Shown piece by piece: positions 32,036-41,018 of a DNA stretch of 42,867 nucleotides. A model generated the notes under the pieces. The model had not been told where the DNA came from. It saw only the letters and a program-made list of their open reading frames with translations, and did not search any database. The stretch lies in NCBI GenBank assembly GCA_018303125.1, contig JAGVYS010000038.1, forward strand, positions 1 to 42,867. The letters are read 5' to 3'. Every line of letters begins with the position of its first letter. Positions within the stretch are counted from its first letter, which is position 1. The translations under genes were made by a program, and so were the position numbers. The DNA comes from Candidatus Woesearchaeota archaeon. GTDB taxonomy: Archaea > Nanobdellota > Nanobdellia > Woesearchaeales > WJIZ01.

Positions 32036-35000
32036 CTAAACTCTAAAGTACTTTGCTTGTGGATGATGGAACACAAGTGCTGAAACGCTGGCTTCTGGGT
32101 CCATCATCATTCCCTCTGTCAGATACACTCCTATCTGTTCTGGCTTCAGGAGCTTGAAAAGCTTCTGCTGGTCGTCGAGGTTCGGACAGGCAGGATAGCC
32201 GTAGCTCAGCCTTATTCCTGTATACTTTGCCTTGAAAATATCTTCCATCGAAATATCCTTGTCAGGAATCCCCCATGATTCTCTTATCTTCCTGTGCACA
32301 ATCTCAGCAAAGGCTTCGGCAGATTCAATGGCAAGTACTTGCAGCATATGGCTCTTGAGATATTCTCCTTTCTCCCTCAACTCTGTGCATTTATTCAATA
32401 TCCCTTCGCCACAGCAAGTAACAAACAATGCCATGCTATCCGTCTCTCTGGAAGAGACAAAATCAGGGACAGAAAGAAATTCATCCTGCTTTTGCCTTGG
32501 AAACTCAAGCCTCTCAATCTCCTTCCCTTTATCGTAGATTAAGATACTATTCTTTTCTGACTTGCACTCAAAAAACCTGTAGACTGCTTTTGGTTTTATA
32601 AGCCTGTTATGGATGGCATATGCCTTTACATCATCAACCTGCTGCTTCAGCTTAATTGCCCTTTCATTGCCTTTTGCAATCAAAGCTGAGAGATGTCCTT
32701 TCAATCCAAGATGCTTGTTGTAAAGCATTATCGGGTTGATGTAGGAAAAAACCTCATCAAGACTGTAATCTTTTATTATGTGCTCCTTGAAATCAGGAGC
32801 TGCTTTTACCTTTGTTTCCTCGACAAATGTGCTTCTTTCAGTTCTTACTTCGCTGCTTTCTTCCTTTGCTTCATTTTCCTCTTCAACAAATTCAGGCTGC
32901 AATTTATTGTAAGCTTGCGGATCTTTCAAAATCTCACCTATTACTTTAAGCCCTTCCATCGCATTATTTGCATATGCAACTATATTCCCATATGCTGGCT
33001 GGATTTTTAGCGATGTAAATTTCCTGGTAAGCGCTGCTCCCCCTACAACAAGAGGGACATCCATCTTTGCTGCCCTGAAATCTTCTGCAGTTGTAACCAT
33101 CATCTGCGCTGATTTTACCAAGAGGCCGCTCAGTCCCATCACATCAGGCTTGTGCTTCCTGTACTCGGAAATAAGAACTTCCGGAGGGACTTTTATGCCG
33201 AGATTGATTACCTCATAGCCATTGTTCTTCAATATTATTTCAAGCAAATTCTTGCCTATGTCGTGCACATCTCCCTTTACCGTGGCAATAATTACTTTTC
33301 CTTTGTTGACCTTGTCTGTTCCATGCATGAAATTCTCAAGATGCGAGACAGCTGCCTTCATGCTTTCCGCGCTTTGGAGCACCTCAGATACAATGAGCTT
33401 GTTTTCGCTGAATAGCTTGCCGACAACGCCCATTCCCTCTATCAATGGCCCATTTATTATATCCATGGGTTTCATTGTCTCCCTTGCTTTTTCAAGGTCT
33501 CCTATAAGGCCATCCTTCCTCCCTTCCATTATGTACCTTTTCAGCCTTTCATTTAGAGGAAGCTTGTCCATGTCCTGGGTTGCCGCTTTTTTTCCTCTGT
33601 AAAAATCACTGAAAGGCGTTATGGGGTCTTTTACATTCCAGAACAACAAGTCTTCTGCAAGCTTTTTTTCCTCTTCAGATATTGAAGGGTACCTCATCAG
33701 CTTCTCTGAATTTACAATGGCATAATCCAAGCCTGCCTTTGTTGCATGATAAAGATAAACTGAATTTAGCACTTCCCTGCCTGATGGTGGCAGGCCAAAT
33801 GATACATTGCTGACTCCAAGTATTGTTTTGGCTCCTTTCAGTTCCTTTTTTATTCTGGATATGGCATCAAGAGTTGGCTTTGCCGTATCCTTATACTTTT
33901 CATCCCCTGTTGCTACAGGAAAAACTAAAGAATCAAAAATGATGTTCTCTTCGCCGAAATCCCATTCCTTCTTGAGGTATTCAGCAGCCCGCTTTGCTAT
34001 GCTGAGCTTTCTCTCCGCAGTCAGTGCCATGGCCTGTTCCTTGTCCTCGTCTATCGTGCCGAATATTACTGATGCTCCATATTGCTTCACCAAGGGCATT
34101 ATTTTTTCTATGCGCTCTGTTCCATCCTCAAAATTTATTGAGTTGATGATGCTCTTTCCTTGGGTTCTTTTCAGGGCTATTTCTATGACTTTAGGGTCAG
34201 TCGAGTCTATCATAATCGGCAGCCTGACTTTCTTTGTTATTAGGTCATAGAACTTTATGGAGTCTGCTACCTCATCCCTATCAGGATTCGCAAGGCAAAC
34301 ATCAAGAACCTGGGCACCTTTTCTTTTTTGCTCAATGCCTATTTCAGAGGCTGCATCAAAATTCTCTGATGAAATTAAATCCTTGAAAATCCTGCTTCCG
34401 ATTACATTAGTCCTTTCTCCTACAATTATAGGCCTGTTGTCCTCTTCAGCAACTAGTGTTTCAGAGCCAGAAACCCTTGCCTTTCTTCCGGATGGAATCC
34501 TCCTTGGCTTTTTTCCTTCTATGGCCTTGCTTAGCTCCATGATATATTCAGGAGTTGTCCCGCAGCATCCTCCCACAAGGTTCAGCCACCCTTCATCCGC
34601 AAACTCACTCATGTGCCTTGCAAACTCCTTTGGCTTCAGCGGAAAAGTTCCATCTTCAAGCGGCAGCCCTGCATTCGGGTAACAGAAAACATTTGTCCGT
34701 GCGATGCCGGCACATGTCCTTAGATGGTCCCTCATGAGATCCGGGCCTGTAGCACAGTTCATGCCAATAGCAAGAAGATCATGGTGCTCCATGGAAGTGC
34801 AGAAAGCCTCTATGTCCTGCCCTGCCAGCATCCTGCCATTCTGCTCTATTGTTGTGGAAAGCATTATAGGCAATGCCGGCCTTTCCTTGAAAAGCCTGTG
34901 AATGGCATTCATTGCAGCCTTAGCGTTCAGCGTGTCAAAAATAGTCTCAACCAGGAATATGTCAATCCCCCCATCTGCAAGTGCTTTGGCTTGCCTGTAA

Positions 35001-35425
35001 TATGCCTCCGCAAGATCTTCAAAGCTGATGTTGCATGTAACAGATATGGTCCTATTGGTAGGCCCGATTGAGCCTGCCAGAAACCTGGGCTTTTTAGCAG
35101 AAGTAAATTTTTCTATGGCTTTCCTTCCAAGCTCTGCAGCTGCTTTGTTAATCTCATAATCCATATGCCCAAGGCCGTATTCAGACAATGTGACTGAAGT
35201 GCCACCAAAGGTATTCGTGGATATAATGTCAGAGCCTGCCTTAAGGTAGTCTTCATAGATTTTCCTTATGGCTTCAGGCTTCACAAGGTTAAGGTACTCA
35301 TTGCATCCTTCATAGCCCTCCCCTCCAAAATCTGCTGCCCCGAGCCTTAGCTTTTGTATTGTTGTGCCCATAGCGCCATCTAGGAGCATTATGCGCTTCT
35401 TCAGGATTTCACGAAGTATTGTCAT
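32036..35425 (-). CDS. metH: Cobalamin-dependent methionine synthase, full-length
   Basis: The 1129-residue protein contains all four MetH modules. The homocysteine-binding barrel (1-~320) has zinc ligands in GMNCATGP (~223) and VGGCCGTTP (~287). The methyl-H4folate barrel (~335-620) contains GERTNVIGSR. The cap plus B12-binding domain (~640-870) has the DVHDIGKN motif with the cobalt-ligating His. The C-terminal reactivation domain (~900-1129) ends PEASVSALVFHHPQAKYF. It transfers a methyl group from methyl-THF through cobalamin to homocysteine. A TATA-like cttaaata (35449-35456) is upstream. It follows metF on the same strand. The bacterial-type complete architecture is unusual in an archaeon. 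Confidence 0.95.
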   Translation of the reverse strand: MTILREILKKRIMLLDGAMGTTIQKLRLGAADFGGEGYEGCNEYLNLVKPEAIRKIYEDYLKAGSDIISTNTFGGTSVTLSEYGLGHMDYEINKAAAELGRKAIEKFTSAKKPRFLAGSIGPTNRTISVTCNISFEDLAEAYYRQAKALADGGIDIFLVETIFDTLNAKAAMNAIHRLFKERPALPIMLSTTIEQNGRMLAGQDIEAFCTSMEHHDLLAIGMNCATGPDLMRDHLRTCAGIARTNVFCYPNAGLPLEDGTFPLKPKEFARHMSEFADEGWLNLVGGCCGTTPEYIMELSKAIEGKKPRRIPSGRKARVSGSETLVAEEDNRPIIVGERTNVIGSRIFKDLISSENFDAASEIGIEQKRKGAQVLDVCLANPDRDEVADSIKFYDLITKKVRLPIMIDSTDPKVIEIALKRTQGKSIINSINFEDGTERIEKIMPLVKQYGASVIFGTIDEDKEQAMALTAERKLSIAKRAAEYLKKEWDFGEENIIFDSLVFPVATGDEKYKDTAKPTLDAISRIKKELKGAKTILGVSNVSFGLPPSGREVLNSVYLYHATKAGLDYAIVNSEKLMRYPSISEEEKKLAEDLLFWNVKDPITPFSDFYRGKKAATQDMDKLPLNERLKRYIMEGRKDGLIGDLEKARETMKPMDIINGPLIEGMGVVGKLFSENKLIVSEVLQSAESMKAAVSHLENFMHGTDKVNKGKVIIATVKGDVHDIGKNLLEIILKNNGYEVINLGIKVPPEVLISEYRKHKPDVMGLSGLLVKSAQMMVTTAEDFRAAKMDVPLVVGGAALTRKFTSLKIQPAYGNIVAYANNAMEGLKVIGEILKDPQAYNKLQPEFVEEENEAKEESSEVRTERSTFVEETKVKAAPDFKEHIIKDYSLDEVFSYINPIMLYNKHLGLKGHLSALIAKGNERAIKLKQQVDDVKAYAIHNRLIKPKAVYRFFECKSEKNSILIYDKGKEIERLEFPRQKQDEFLSVPDFVSSRETDSMALFVTCCGEGILNKCTELREKGEYLKSHMLQVLAIESAEAFAEIVHRKIRESWGIPDKDISMEDIFKAKYTGIRLSYGYPACPNLDDQQKLFKLLKPEQIGVYLTEGMMMDPEASVSALVFHHPQAKYFRV

Positions 35426-35500
35426 TAACTATACATAATATGGTGCGTCTTAAATACGTTGCTACTCCGCTTATTCCCAAAAGAATATTTTTACAAAGAA

Positions 35501-36379
35501 TCAGACCATATCGAGCAGTTCAAGAGTTAGGTCAATCTCATTGAGTATGAATAAATGCGCGCCTAATGCGCCGTAATTCCTAAGCTTTCTTATCATTTCT
35601 GCACAATATTTCATGCCGAAATCCCTGCCTCCTTTCGCAAGGCCTTTCTTCAGCTCATTGCATACCTTCAATCCAAAAAATTTCTCAGTTGATTCTGCCT
35701 GCTGCAGCGAAGTAAGTGGCCTTATCCCTGCAAGTGCAGGAAGTTTTATACCGTTCTTTTTTAGGCTTTCAGCATATTTCTTATACTCCTCGAATGAAAA
35801 CACCATTTGTGTGATTATTACCTCTGCTCCTGCATCTGCTTTGCATTTCATATGCTTTATTTCTTCCTCTATTGGGTCTTCCGGATGGCCTGCAACTATT
35901 ATGCAAAAGTCAGTTTTCATCCCTTCCCTGAAATTCTCATCCTGCCCTTTCCTTGGCAAGTATCTTCCTTTGTTCATTTCCGCTATTTGTTTTACAAGCA
36001 GGTAGGCGTATTTGTATTCGCCCCTCCATTCCTCATTTGACATTGCAGGAGGATCCCCTCTGAGGGCGAGAATATTTTTTATGTTTAGATAGTTTAAGTC
36101 GCATAACTCATTTTCAATCTCTTCCTTAGTCCTCTCCCTGCAGACGAAATGGGCGATGGTGTTTATCCCATACTTTTCTTTGACTAGGTAGGATATTGGA
36201 AGCGTTCCACCCCTTAAGCTTCCTCCTGCACCTTTAGTAACTGAAAGAAAATCAACCCTATTCCTTATTTTGTGTAACTTGCCGAAGAGCTCATTTGGGT
36301 CTGTGCCATTTCGCGGAGGCACAATTTCAACAGATATAGTGAACTTCTTCTCTTTTAGTATCTCAGTAATTTTCTTCAT
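35501..36379 (-). CDS. metF: Methylenetetrahydrofolate reductase
   Basis: The 292-residue FAD-dependent TIM-barrel protein starts MKKITEILKEKKFTISVEIVPPRN, with the conserved Glu near residue 20. LSVTKGAGGS and NILALRGDPP near 100-110 are family hallmarks, and ITQMVFSFEEY and LPALAGIRPL appear later. It reduces methylene-THF to methyl-THF, the substrate of MetH. ATG 36379 is preferred to TTG 36385 because an aaaagga RBS lies at suitable distance. A TATA-like sequence is near 36417-36427. metH, with its own promoter, follows at a 75-nt gap. Confidence 0.93.
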   Translation of the reverse strand: MKKITEILKEKKFTISVEIVPPRNGTDPNELFGKLHKIRNRVDFLSVTKGAGGSLRGGTLPISYLVKEKYGINTIAHFVCRERTKEEIENELCDLNYLNIKNILALRGDPPAMSNEEWRGEYKYAYLLVKQIAEMNKGRYLPRKGQDENFREGMKTDFCIIVAGHPEDPIEEEIKHMKCKADAGAEVIITQMVFSFEEYKKYAESLKKNGIKLPALAGIRPLTSLQQAESTEKFFGLKVCNELKKGLAKGGRDFGMKYCAEMIRKLRNYGALGAHLFILNEIDLTLELLDMV

Positions 36380-36525
36380 TATCAATTCCTTTTTTATGCA
36401 TGAGTAATTATGCAGACATAAAAAGCACTTAAATTAGACCAATTTGGCTTTCCACCGGAGTTCGGATAAATGCTTAAAAAGATTGCGATTTATGAATAGA
36501 AAAGCATTTAAACAATTTGCGATGA

Positions 36526-38922
36526 ATGGATTCTGTGATTGAAGCACTATATGCAAAAGCTGATTCAGCTCAAATAGTTTCTTTTCCGATAGCTGACTTA
36601 TGGAGCGCGGATTCATCTGGCTTTCCCAGGCCTCCTCAAGACTCTGCAGCTGAAGCAGCAAAAAAGCCAATAGTTGCAATAAAATCTCTTTCATTGGAAG
36701 AGATGCTTGCCCCTCAAGGAATGGGAGGCATATCAGGGATTATTGTTAAGGCTCATCCTGAGTATTCTTCCAGATATAATCCTGCAGTTGTTCCTATCAC
36801 CATATATCTTGCTTATCAGAACCAACCAAGCATATTGAGGACATGGGAAAATAATTTTTCTTTTAATTCCGGTTTAAGCATAGCAGCTTATCAATATGGG
36901 GAAGATGCGGCCTACCTAAACAACAGCGCCTCTAATGTGTCTTCCTATTCAGAACTAAGAACTCCTCAGAGCTCCATAAGATATAGTGAAACTAAATCAT
37001 ACGGCAATGTAGCTGCAAGTGAAACAATTGTTAATGTTCCGCAACTGCTCGTGAGAGAGGATTACGAAGAAAGAACATATGTTTCTGACAACACAAGTAA
37101 CAGCGGTATTTCAAGCCTATCTAGCACAGATGCCTTAACACAGCCTTCAGTTATGTATGTTGCGCCAATTAGCGAAAATAGCAGAGTTTCATATTATGAT
37201 GCTTCAGAAATTTCTCAAATTGCAATGCCAACAATGGTTAATTTGCCGTTTACCATGGCTTATGAAAACAAAATAGCTTCTTCTGAGATAAATAGCCAGG
37301 CAGAAATAAAGATTGTAGAAAGGCAATACTCGACACTATCCAGCGAAAATTCATTTATCCAATCAGCACAGTTTTTTGTCTTAGGTGAAGAGCCTATTTC
37401 TTCCATAGTAAGCAATGCTTCATCAACAATAACCAAATCTAACAAGTTAGAATACTCAGAACCAATTGCTGTAAATTATTCGATTGAAATAGCAAAAGAC
37501 AGCACGAATAATCTGCCATCGCAATTCACAAATGCTCCAGTAACAGAATCTGTTGCTGTAACACAATATGTCAATGTTGCGCTTAGTGATAGGATTGGAG
37601 TAAATTACTATGCTCAATTAGATTCCTCGCATGAGCCTTTACAGGAATTAGCGCAAGCAGTATACAGAGAACTTGAGCTATCGGTAAATGCAGATAATGT
37701 AACTCCAAAAACAAGGAATACTGTAGCGAGCGAAAACACAGTAACTGCAGATAGTGGTTATGTTAGCAGTATAAATTCTGAATTAAGGGATAGTGTGCTT
37801 CTCTTAGGGACTGAAAAGGTTAGGCCTATTATAACAATTGACACTATGGTCGCTACTCCAAGCATATCTTATCTGGCAGATAGAACAATCGTAGCAAGTA
37901 GCCCTAGTGAAACGAGCAACTCTCTAGATAGCCTCCTTCTACAAAATAAAGTAGAGGAGCCGTATAGGCAGGACAAGATAAAGAGAGAAGACCTATGTGC
38001 AGTGAGGGCAGATATCAAAGATGGGGAAATAACACTTGGCAGCATAGATGATGCAGTTAGCGAAAGGCTGGTAAGGTATTTTGGGAAAGATAACATCAGC
38101 TCGCTTGAGGCAGATGGAACATACAAAGCACCTGAAAACACTGTCTTGGCAGCAATTATTTATCTTCTGGACAAGCAAGGATTAGTTACGAAGTATGTGC
38201 AGAAAGAAGATGGAATGTACATACACAGTATACAAGGAATAGAAGGAAGCATTAGGGTTGCAAAAGTAAACAAGAAAACAGGGGAGAAAAGATATATTAC
38301 CATAGGCCTTGAGAGGGAACAATTCAATCCAACACTCGAAAGAATGGTTGTTGAGACAGATGGAAAAGTTAGCTACACTAACACTTTTGACATGAGGTAT
38401 TTCTCACAAATTAAGAATTATAAAGGGGATGTTGTTGAAGGTGCTTATGATCTTGGAGTTTTATCAGGCAGAGTAAGCTTGGAAGAGGCAAACGATACAA
38501 GAACGATTGCGATATATGGCAAAACAGAGAATGGAGAATTGAAGGCATCTGCCATAGCGGCAAATTCTGTTTTAGGCATAATTTACAAAAGGGCGGAGAA
38601 ATTAAAAGAAGGCGGGCTGGATATAAAATTGGATTTAGGAATTTCAGAATTCCAGATGAAGGACGGAAAACTGCTTCCAACAGACTATTCAAACATTTAT
38701 TTAAGGGACATAGATGTCTTTGGAAGAAGCATTGTAAACAGGAACGGAAACAATGGTTTGGTAGTGCACAGCGTCGATGGTTTAATGCAAAGGTCTGAAT
38801 TGCTGAAAAATGGAAGGTCTGTAGGAGCTGCAGATTATATAGCTCAGCATAGAGAACACCTCTCAGTGACAGGCATTTTGCAGGGTGTATTTGACAATAA
38901 CAATACCCAGATTGGCTATTAG
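36526..38922 (+). CDS. Large orphan protein with Ser/Asn/Tyr-rich N-terminal two thirds
   Basis: The 798-residue protein has no signal peptide, no transmembrane helix and only one Cys (near residue 490). Residues ~1-480 are low in complexity: Ser, Asn, Thr, Val and Tyr dominate, with recurring short phrases such as SYSE, SSEN, VASEN and YVAP, suggesting a disordered or fibrous region. Residues ~485-798 are normal globular sequence with alternating strands (KDGEITLGSIDD, RYITIGLEREQ, GAYDLGVLSGRVS). The long clean frame and codon pattern support a real gene. AT-rich gcatttaaac lies just upstream (36505-36514). No family was recognised, and no function is proposed. Confidence 0.75.
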   Translation: MDSVIEALYAKADSAQIVSFPIADLWSADSSGFPRPPQDSAAEAAKKPIVAIKSLSLEEMLAPQGMGGISGIIVKAHPEYSSRYNPAVVPITIYLAYQNQPSILRTWENNFSFNSGLSIAAYQYGEDAAYLNNSASNVSSYSELRTPQSSIRYSETKSYGNVAASETIVNVPQLLVREDYEERTYVSDNTSNSGISSLSSTDALTQPSVMYVAPISENSRVSYYDASEISQIAMPTMVNLPFTMAYENKIASSEINSQAEIKIVERQYSTLSSENSFIQSAQFFVLGEEPISSIVSNASSTITKSNKLEYSEPIAVNYSIEIAKDSTNNLPSQFTNAPVTESVAVTQYVNVALSDRIGVNYYAQLDSSHEPLQELAQAVYRELELSVNADNVTPKTRNTVASENTVTADSGYVSSINSELRDSVLLLGTEKVRPIITIDTMVATPSISYLADRTIVASSPSETSNSLDSLLLQNKVEEPYRQDKIKREDLCAVRADIKDGEITLGSIDDAVSERLVRYFGKDNISSLEADGTYKAPENTVLAAIIYLLDKQGLVTKYVQKEDGMYIHSIQGIEGSIRVAKVNKKTGEKRYITIGLEREQFNPTLERMVVETDGKVSYTNTFDMRYFSQIKNYKGDVVEGAYDLGVLSGRVSLEEANDTRTIAIYGKTENGELKASAIAANSVLGIIYKRAEKLKEGGLDIKLDLGISEFQMKDGKLLPTDYSNIYLRDIDVFGRSIVNRNGNNGLVVHSVDGLMQRSELLKNGRSVGAADYIAQHREHLSVTGILQGVFDNNNTQIGY

Positions 38923-39155
38923 CTTCTTTGGCATTTTATAATCATTTATAAAGACTTGTCAAATGGGAAAGAAAGGTTCATAAGGTTGGCAAATGTCCAT
39001 ACTTGCAGTTATTCCCAATGAGCAAGATTATAGAATATTGTTCATTCATATTGAGGATTTTTGAATACTTTCCCCATTTTGCTGTTTTTTTGCAAGCTCA
39101 TCTTTATTGGTATTCTGCAAAAAACTTAAAAGAGTGCTGTAACATTGCCTAATCA

Positions 39156-40277
39156 ATGGTAAGGAACAGCAAGATAGAAAAGGCAAAAAGCAGCATTCCT
39201 GACAGGATAAGGGAGCTGGAAAAAGAGATAGAGAACACAAAGTACAACAAAAGGACACAGAGCCATATTGGCCTCGTAAAGGCAAAAATTGCCATGCTGA
39301 GGGAAAAGCAGGTTTCTAGGAAAAAAGGCTCTGGCAAAACTTATGGTTACACAACAAAGAGAAGCGGAGATGCATCAGCAATTATTGTTGGCTTCCCTTC
39401 AGCAGGAAAAAGCACATTGCTGAACAAGCTTACAAATGCCAATTCAAAGACAGCTGCCTATGAATTCACAACTCTTACCTGCATTCCTGGCATGATGGAT
39501 TACAACGGCGCAAGGATACAGATTCTTGATGTGCCTGGCATAGTAGAGGGCGCAGCATCAGGCAAGGGAAGGGGAAAAGAAGTCCTTTCAGTGGCAATAA
39601 ACGCTGACCTTGTTCTTTTGCTTATTGACGTATTCCATACAGAGCACTACCCTGTCCTAATGAAAGAAGTAAGGGATTCCTACATAAGGATGAATGAAGA
39701 AAGGCCTGACATAAGGATAAAGGCAACAATTAAAGGAGGAATTTCAATAGGTTCAACTGTTAGGCTAACTAATATAGACGAGGAAACAATAAAGGCAATA
39801 TTGCATGAGTTCAGGATAACGAATGCAGATGTTCTGATAAGGTCAGACATAAATGCTGACCAACTGATAGATTCCATAGAAGGGAACAGGAAGTACATTC
39901 CTGGCATAGTTGCCATAAACAAGATAGACATAGCAGACGAAGGTACCTTAAGAAAGGCAAAGGCAATACCCCATGATATATTGATTAGCTGCGAGAAAGG
40001 CACAAACATGGATGGGCTTAAGGAGATTATATACAGGAAACTGAGATTCATGAAGGTCTATTGCAAACAGCAGAGCAGGAAAGCAGACATGGACACTCCT
40101 TTGATAATGAGAGAAGGCTCAACATTGCAGGACATGTGCGACAGGTTGCATAGGGATTTTGTGAAAAGGTTCAGGTTCGCAAGGGTATGGGGAAGCTCAA
40201 AGTTTGCCGGCCAGGTAATAAGAAACCTTAAGCATGAGATAAAGGATAAGGATATCGTAGAGCTTGTATTGGATTAG
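39156..40277 (+). CDS. drg: DRG-family GTPase with TGS domain
   Basis: The 373-residue protein is a developmentally-regulated-GTP-binding (Rbg) GTPase. An N-terminal basic helical domain (1-65: LEKEIENTKYNKRTQSHIG) precedes the G domain, with G1 GFPSAGKST near 78, the DVPGIVEGAASGKGRGKE switch near 125 and G4 NKID near 250. The protein ends in a TGS domain (~300-373, SRKADMDTPLIMREGSTLQDM). DRG proteins associate with translating ribosomes and relieve pausing. A TATA-like acttaaaag (39124-39132) precedes the ATG. The preceding 233 nt (38923-39155) show no gene. Confidence 0.94.
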   Translation: MVRNSKIEKAKSSIPDRIRELEKEIENTKYNKRTQSHIGLVKAKIAMLREKQVSRKKGSGKTYGYTTKRSGDASAIIVGFPSAGKSTLLNKLTNANSKTAAYEFTTLTCIPGMMDYNGARIQILDVPGIVEGAASGKGRGKEVLSVAINADLVLLLIDVFHTEHYPVLMKEVRDSYIRMNEERPDIRIKATIKGGISIGSTVRLTNIDEETIKAILHEFRITNADVLIRSDINADQLIDSIEGNRKYIPGIVAINKIDIADEGTLRKAKAIPHDILISCEKGTNMDGLKEIIYRKLRFMKVYCKQQSRKADMDTPLIMREGSTLQDMCDRLHRDFVKRFRFARVWGSSKFAGQVIRNLKHEIKDKDIVELVLD

Positions 40278-40356
40278 CCAATACACAAAAACGTAACATT
40301 TAAATATTAAAGATTTTATAAAGCATAGAAGTTAAAAATAAAGAGGTGTGTGTAGT

Positions 40357-40953
40357 ATGTTCAATAGAAAAGCGCAGGCTGCCATGGAATTCTTGATGAC
40401 CTATGGCTGGGCTATATTGGTTGTTCTCGTCGCAATAGGTGCATTGGCTTATTTTGGTGTTCTTACTCCTGATAAATTGCTGCCTTACAGGTGCATTGGT
40501 CCTGCAGGATTTGACTGCATTGAGAAGGCGAGTATATCCACTGGAACAGATACTGGGGGAATAGCATTAAGTAATAACTATGTTGAATTCACAGTTAAAA
40601 ACAATTTAGGTTATAACATAGTTATAAGAGACCAAGATTCTGGTCCTGCATACGGAGGAAGCGTCACGTCAGGAAACAGTTTTACATGGGCTGGCGGAGG
40701 CACAGCAGCTCCGGGTACTGGGCATTTTACGGCTTCTACACCACCTGCAGGCGGTGTAGTACCACCTGCACCTACCGATATTGGTAGTGGTGGAATGACA
40801 GTAGCTGCTGGAGACTTGCTGAAAATAAGGATACTTGCATCTGCTGTAATTCCTCCTGGAAGGTTCTCCGGAGATTTCAGGATATGGTATGATAACGTCT
40901 ATACTGGTCAGAAGCATCCTGCAACCTTCACAATAACTGGAAGGACAAACTAA
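40357..40953 (+). CDS. Pilin-like protein with class III signal peptide
   Basis: The 198-residue protein starts MFNRKAQAAMEFLMTYGWA, a class III (prepilin-type) signal: basic NRK, then QAAMEF at the cleavage site and a ~20-residue hydrophobic helix. The mature part is a beta-rich domain with a Gly/Thr/Pro-rich segment (~110-145). It would be processed by an archaeal prepilin peptidase and assembled into, or anchored at, the cell surface. Expression signals are strong: TATA-like catttaaatatt (40297-40308) and a gaggtg ribosome-binding site 12 nt before ATG 40357. The in-frame GTG at 40348 overlaps the RBS and is rejected. Confidence 0.9.
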   Translation: MFNRKAQAAMEFLMTYGWAILVVLVAIGALAYFGVLTPDKLLPYRCIGPAGFDCIEKASISTGTDTGGIALSNNYVEFTVKNNLGYNIVIRDQDSGPAYGGSVTSGNSFTWAGGGTAAPGTGHFTASTPPAGGVVPPAPTDIGSGGMTVAAGDLLKIRILASAVIPPGRFSGDFRIWYDNVYTGQKHPATFTITGRTN

Positions 40954-40970
40954 AATAGACGTTATTTTTT
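40952..40970 (+). terminator. Hairpin and T-tract after the pilin-like gene
   Basis: aaaata (40952-40957) pairs with tatttt (40963-40968) around a 5-nt loop, followed by more T residues. It lies at the stop codon, before the promoter of the next gene (TATA-like gtatataaat, 40979-40988). T-rich tracts alone suffice for archaeal termination. Confidence 0.5.
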
Positions 40971-41018
40971 ATTGTTTTGTATATAAATCTTTATTAATTA
41001 AGTTTAAATCCTGTATAT

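Noticed and set aside
36434-36694. Minus-strand frame over the start of the 798-residue gene
   Set aside because: It is Leu/Gln-rich shadow sequence overlapping the start of a much longer frame.
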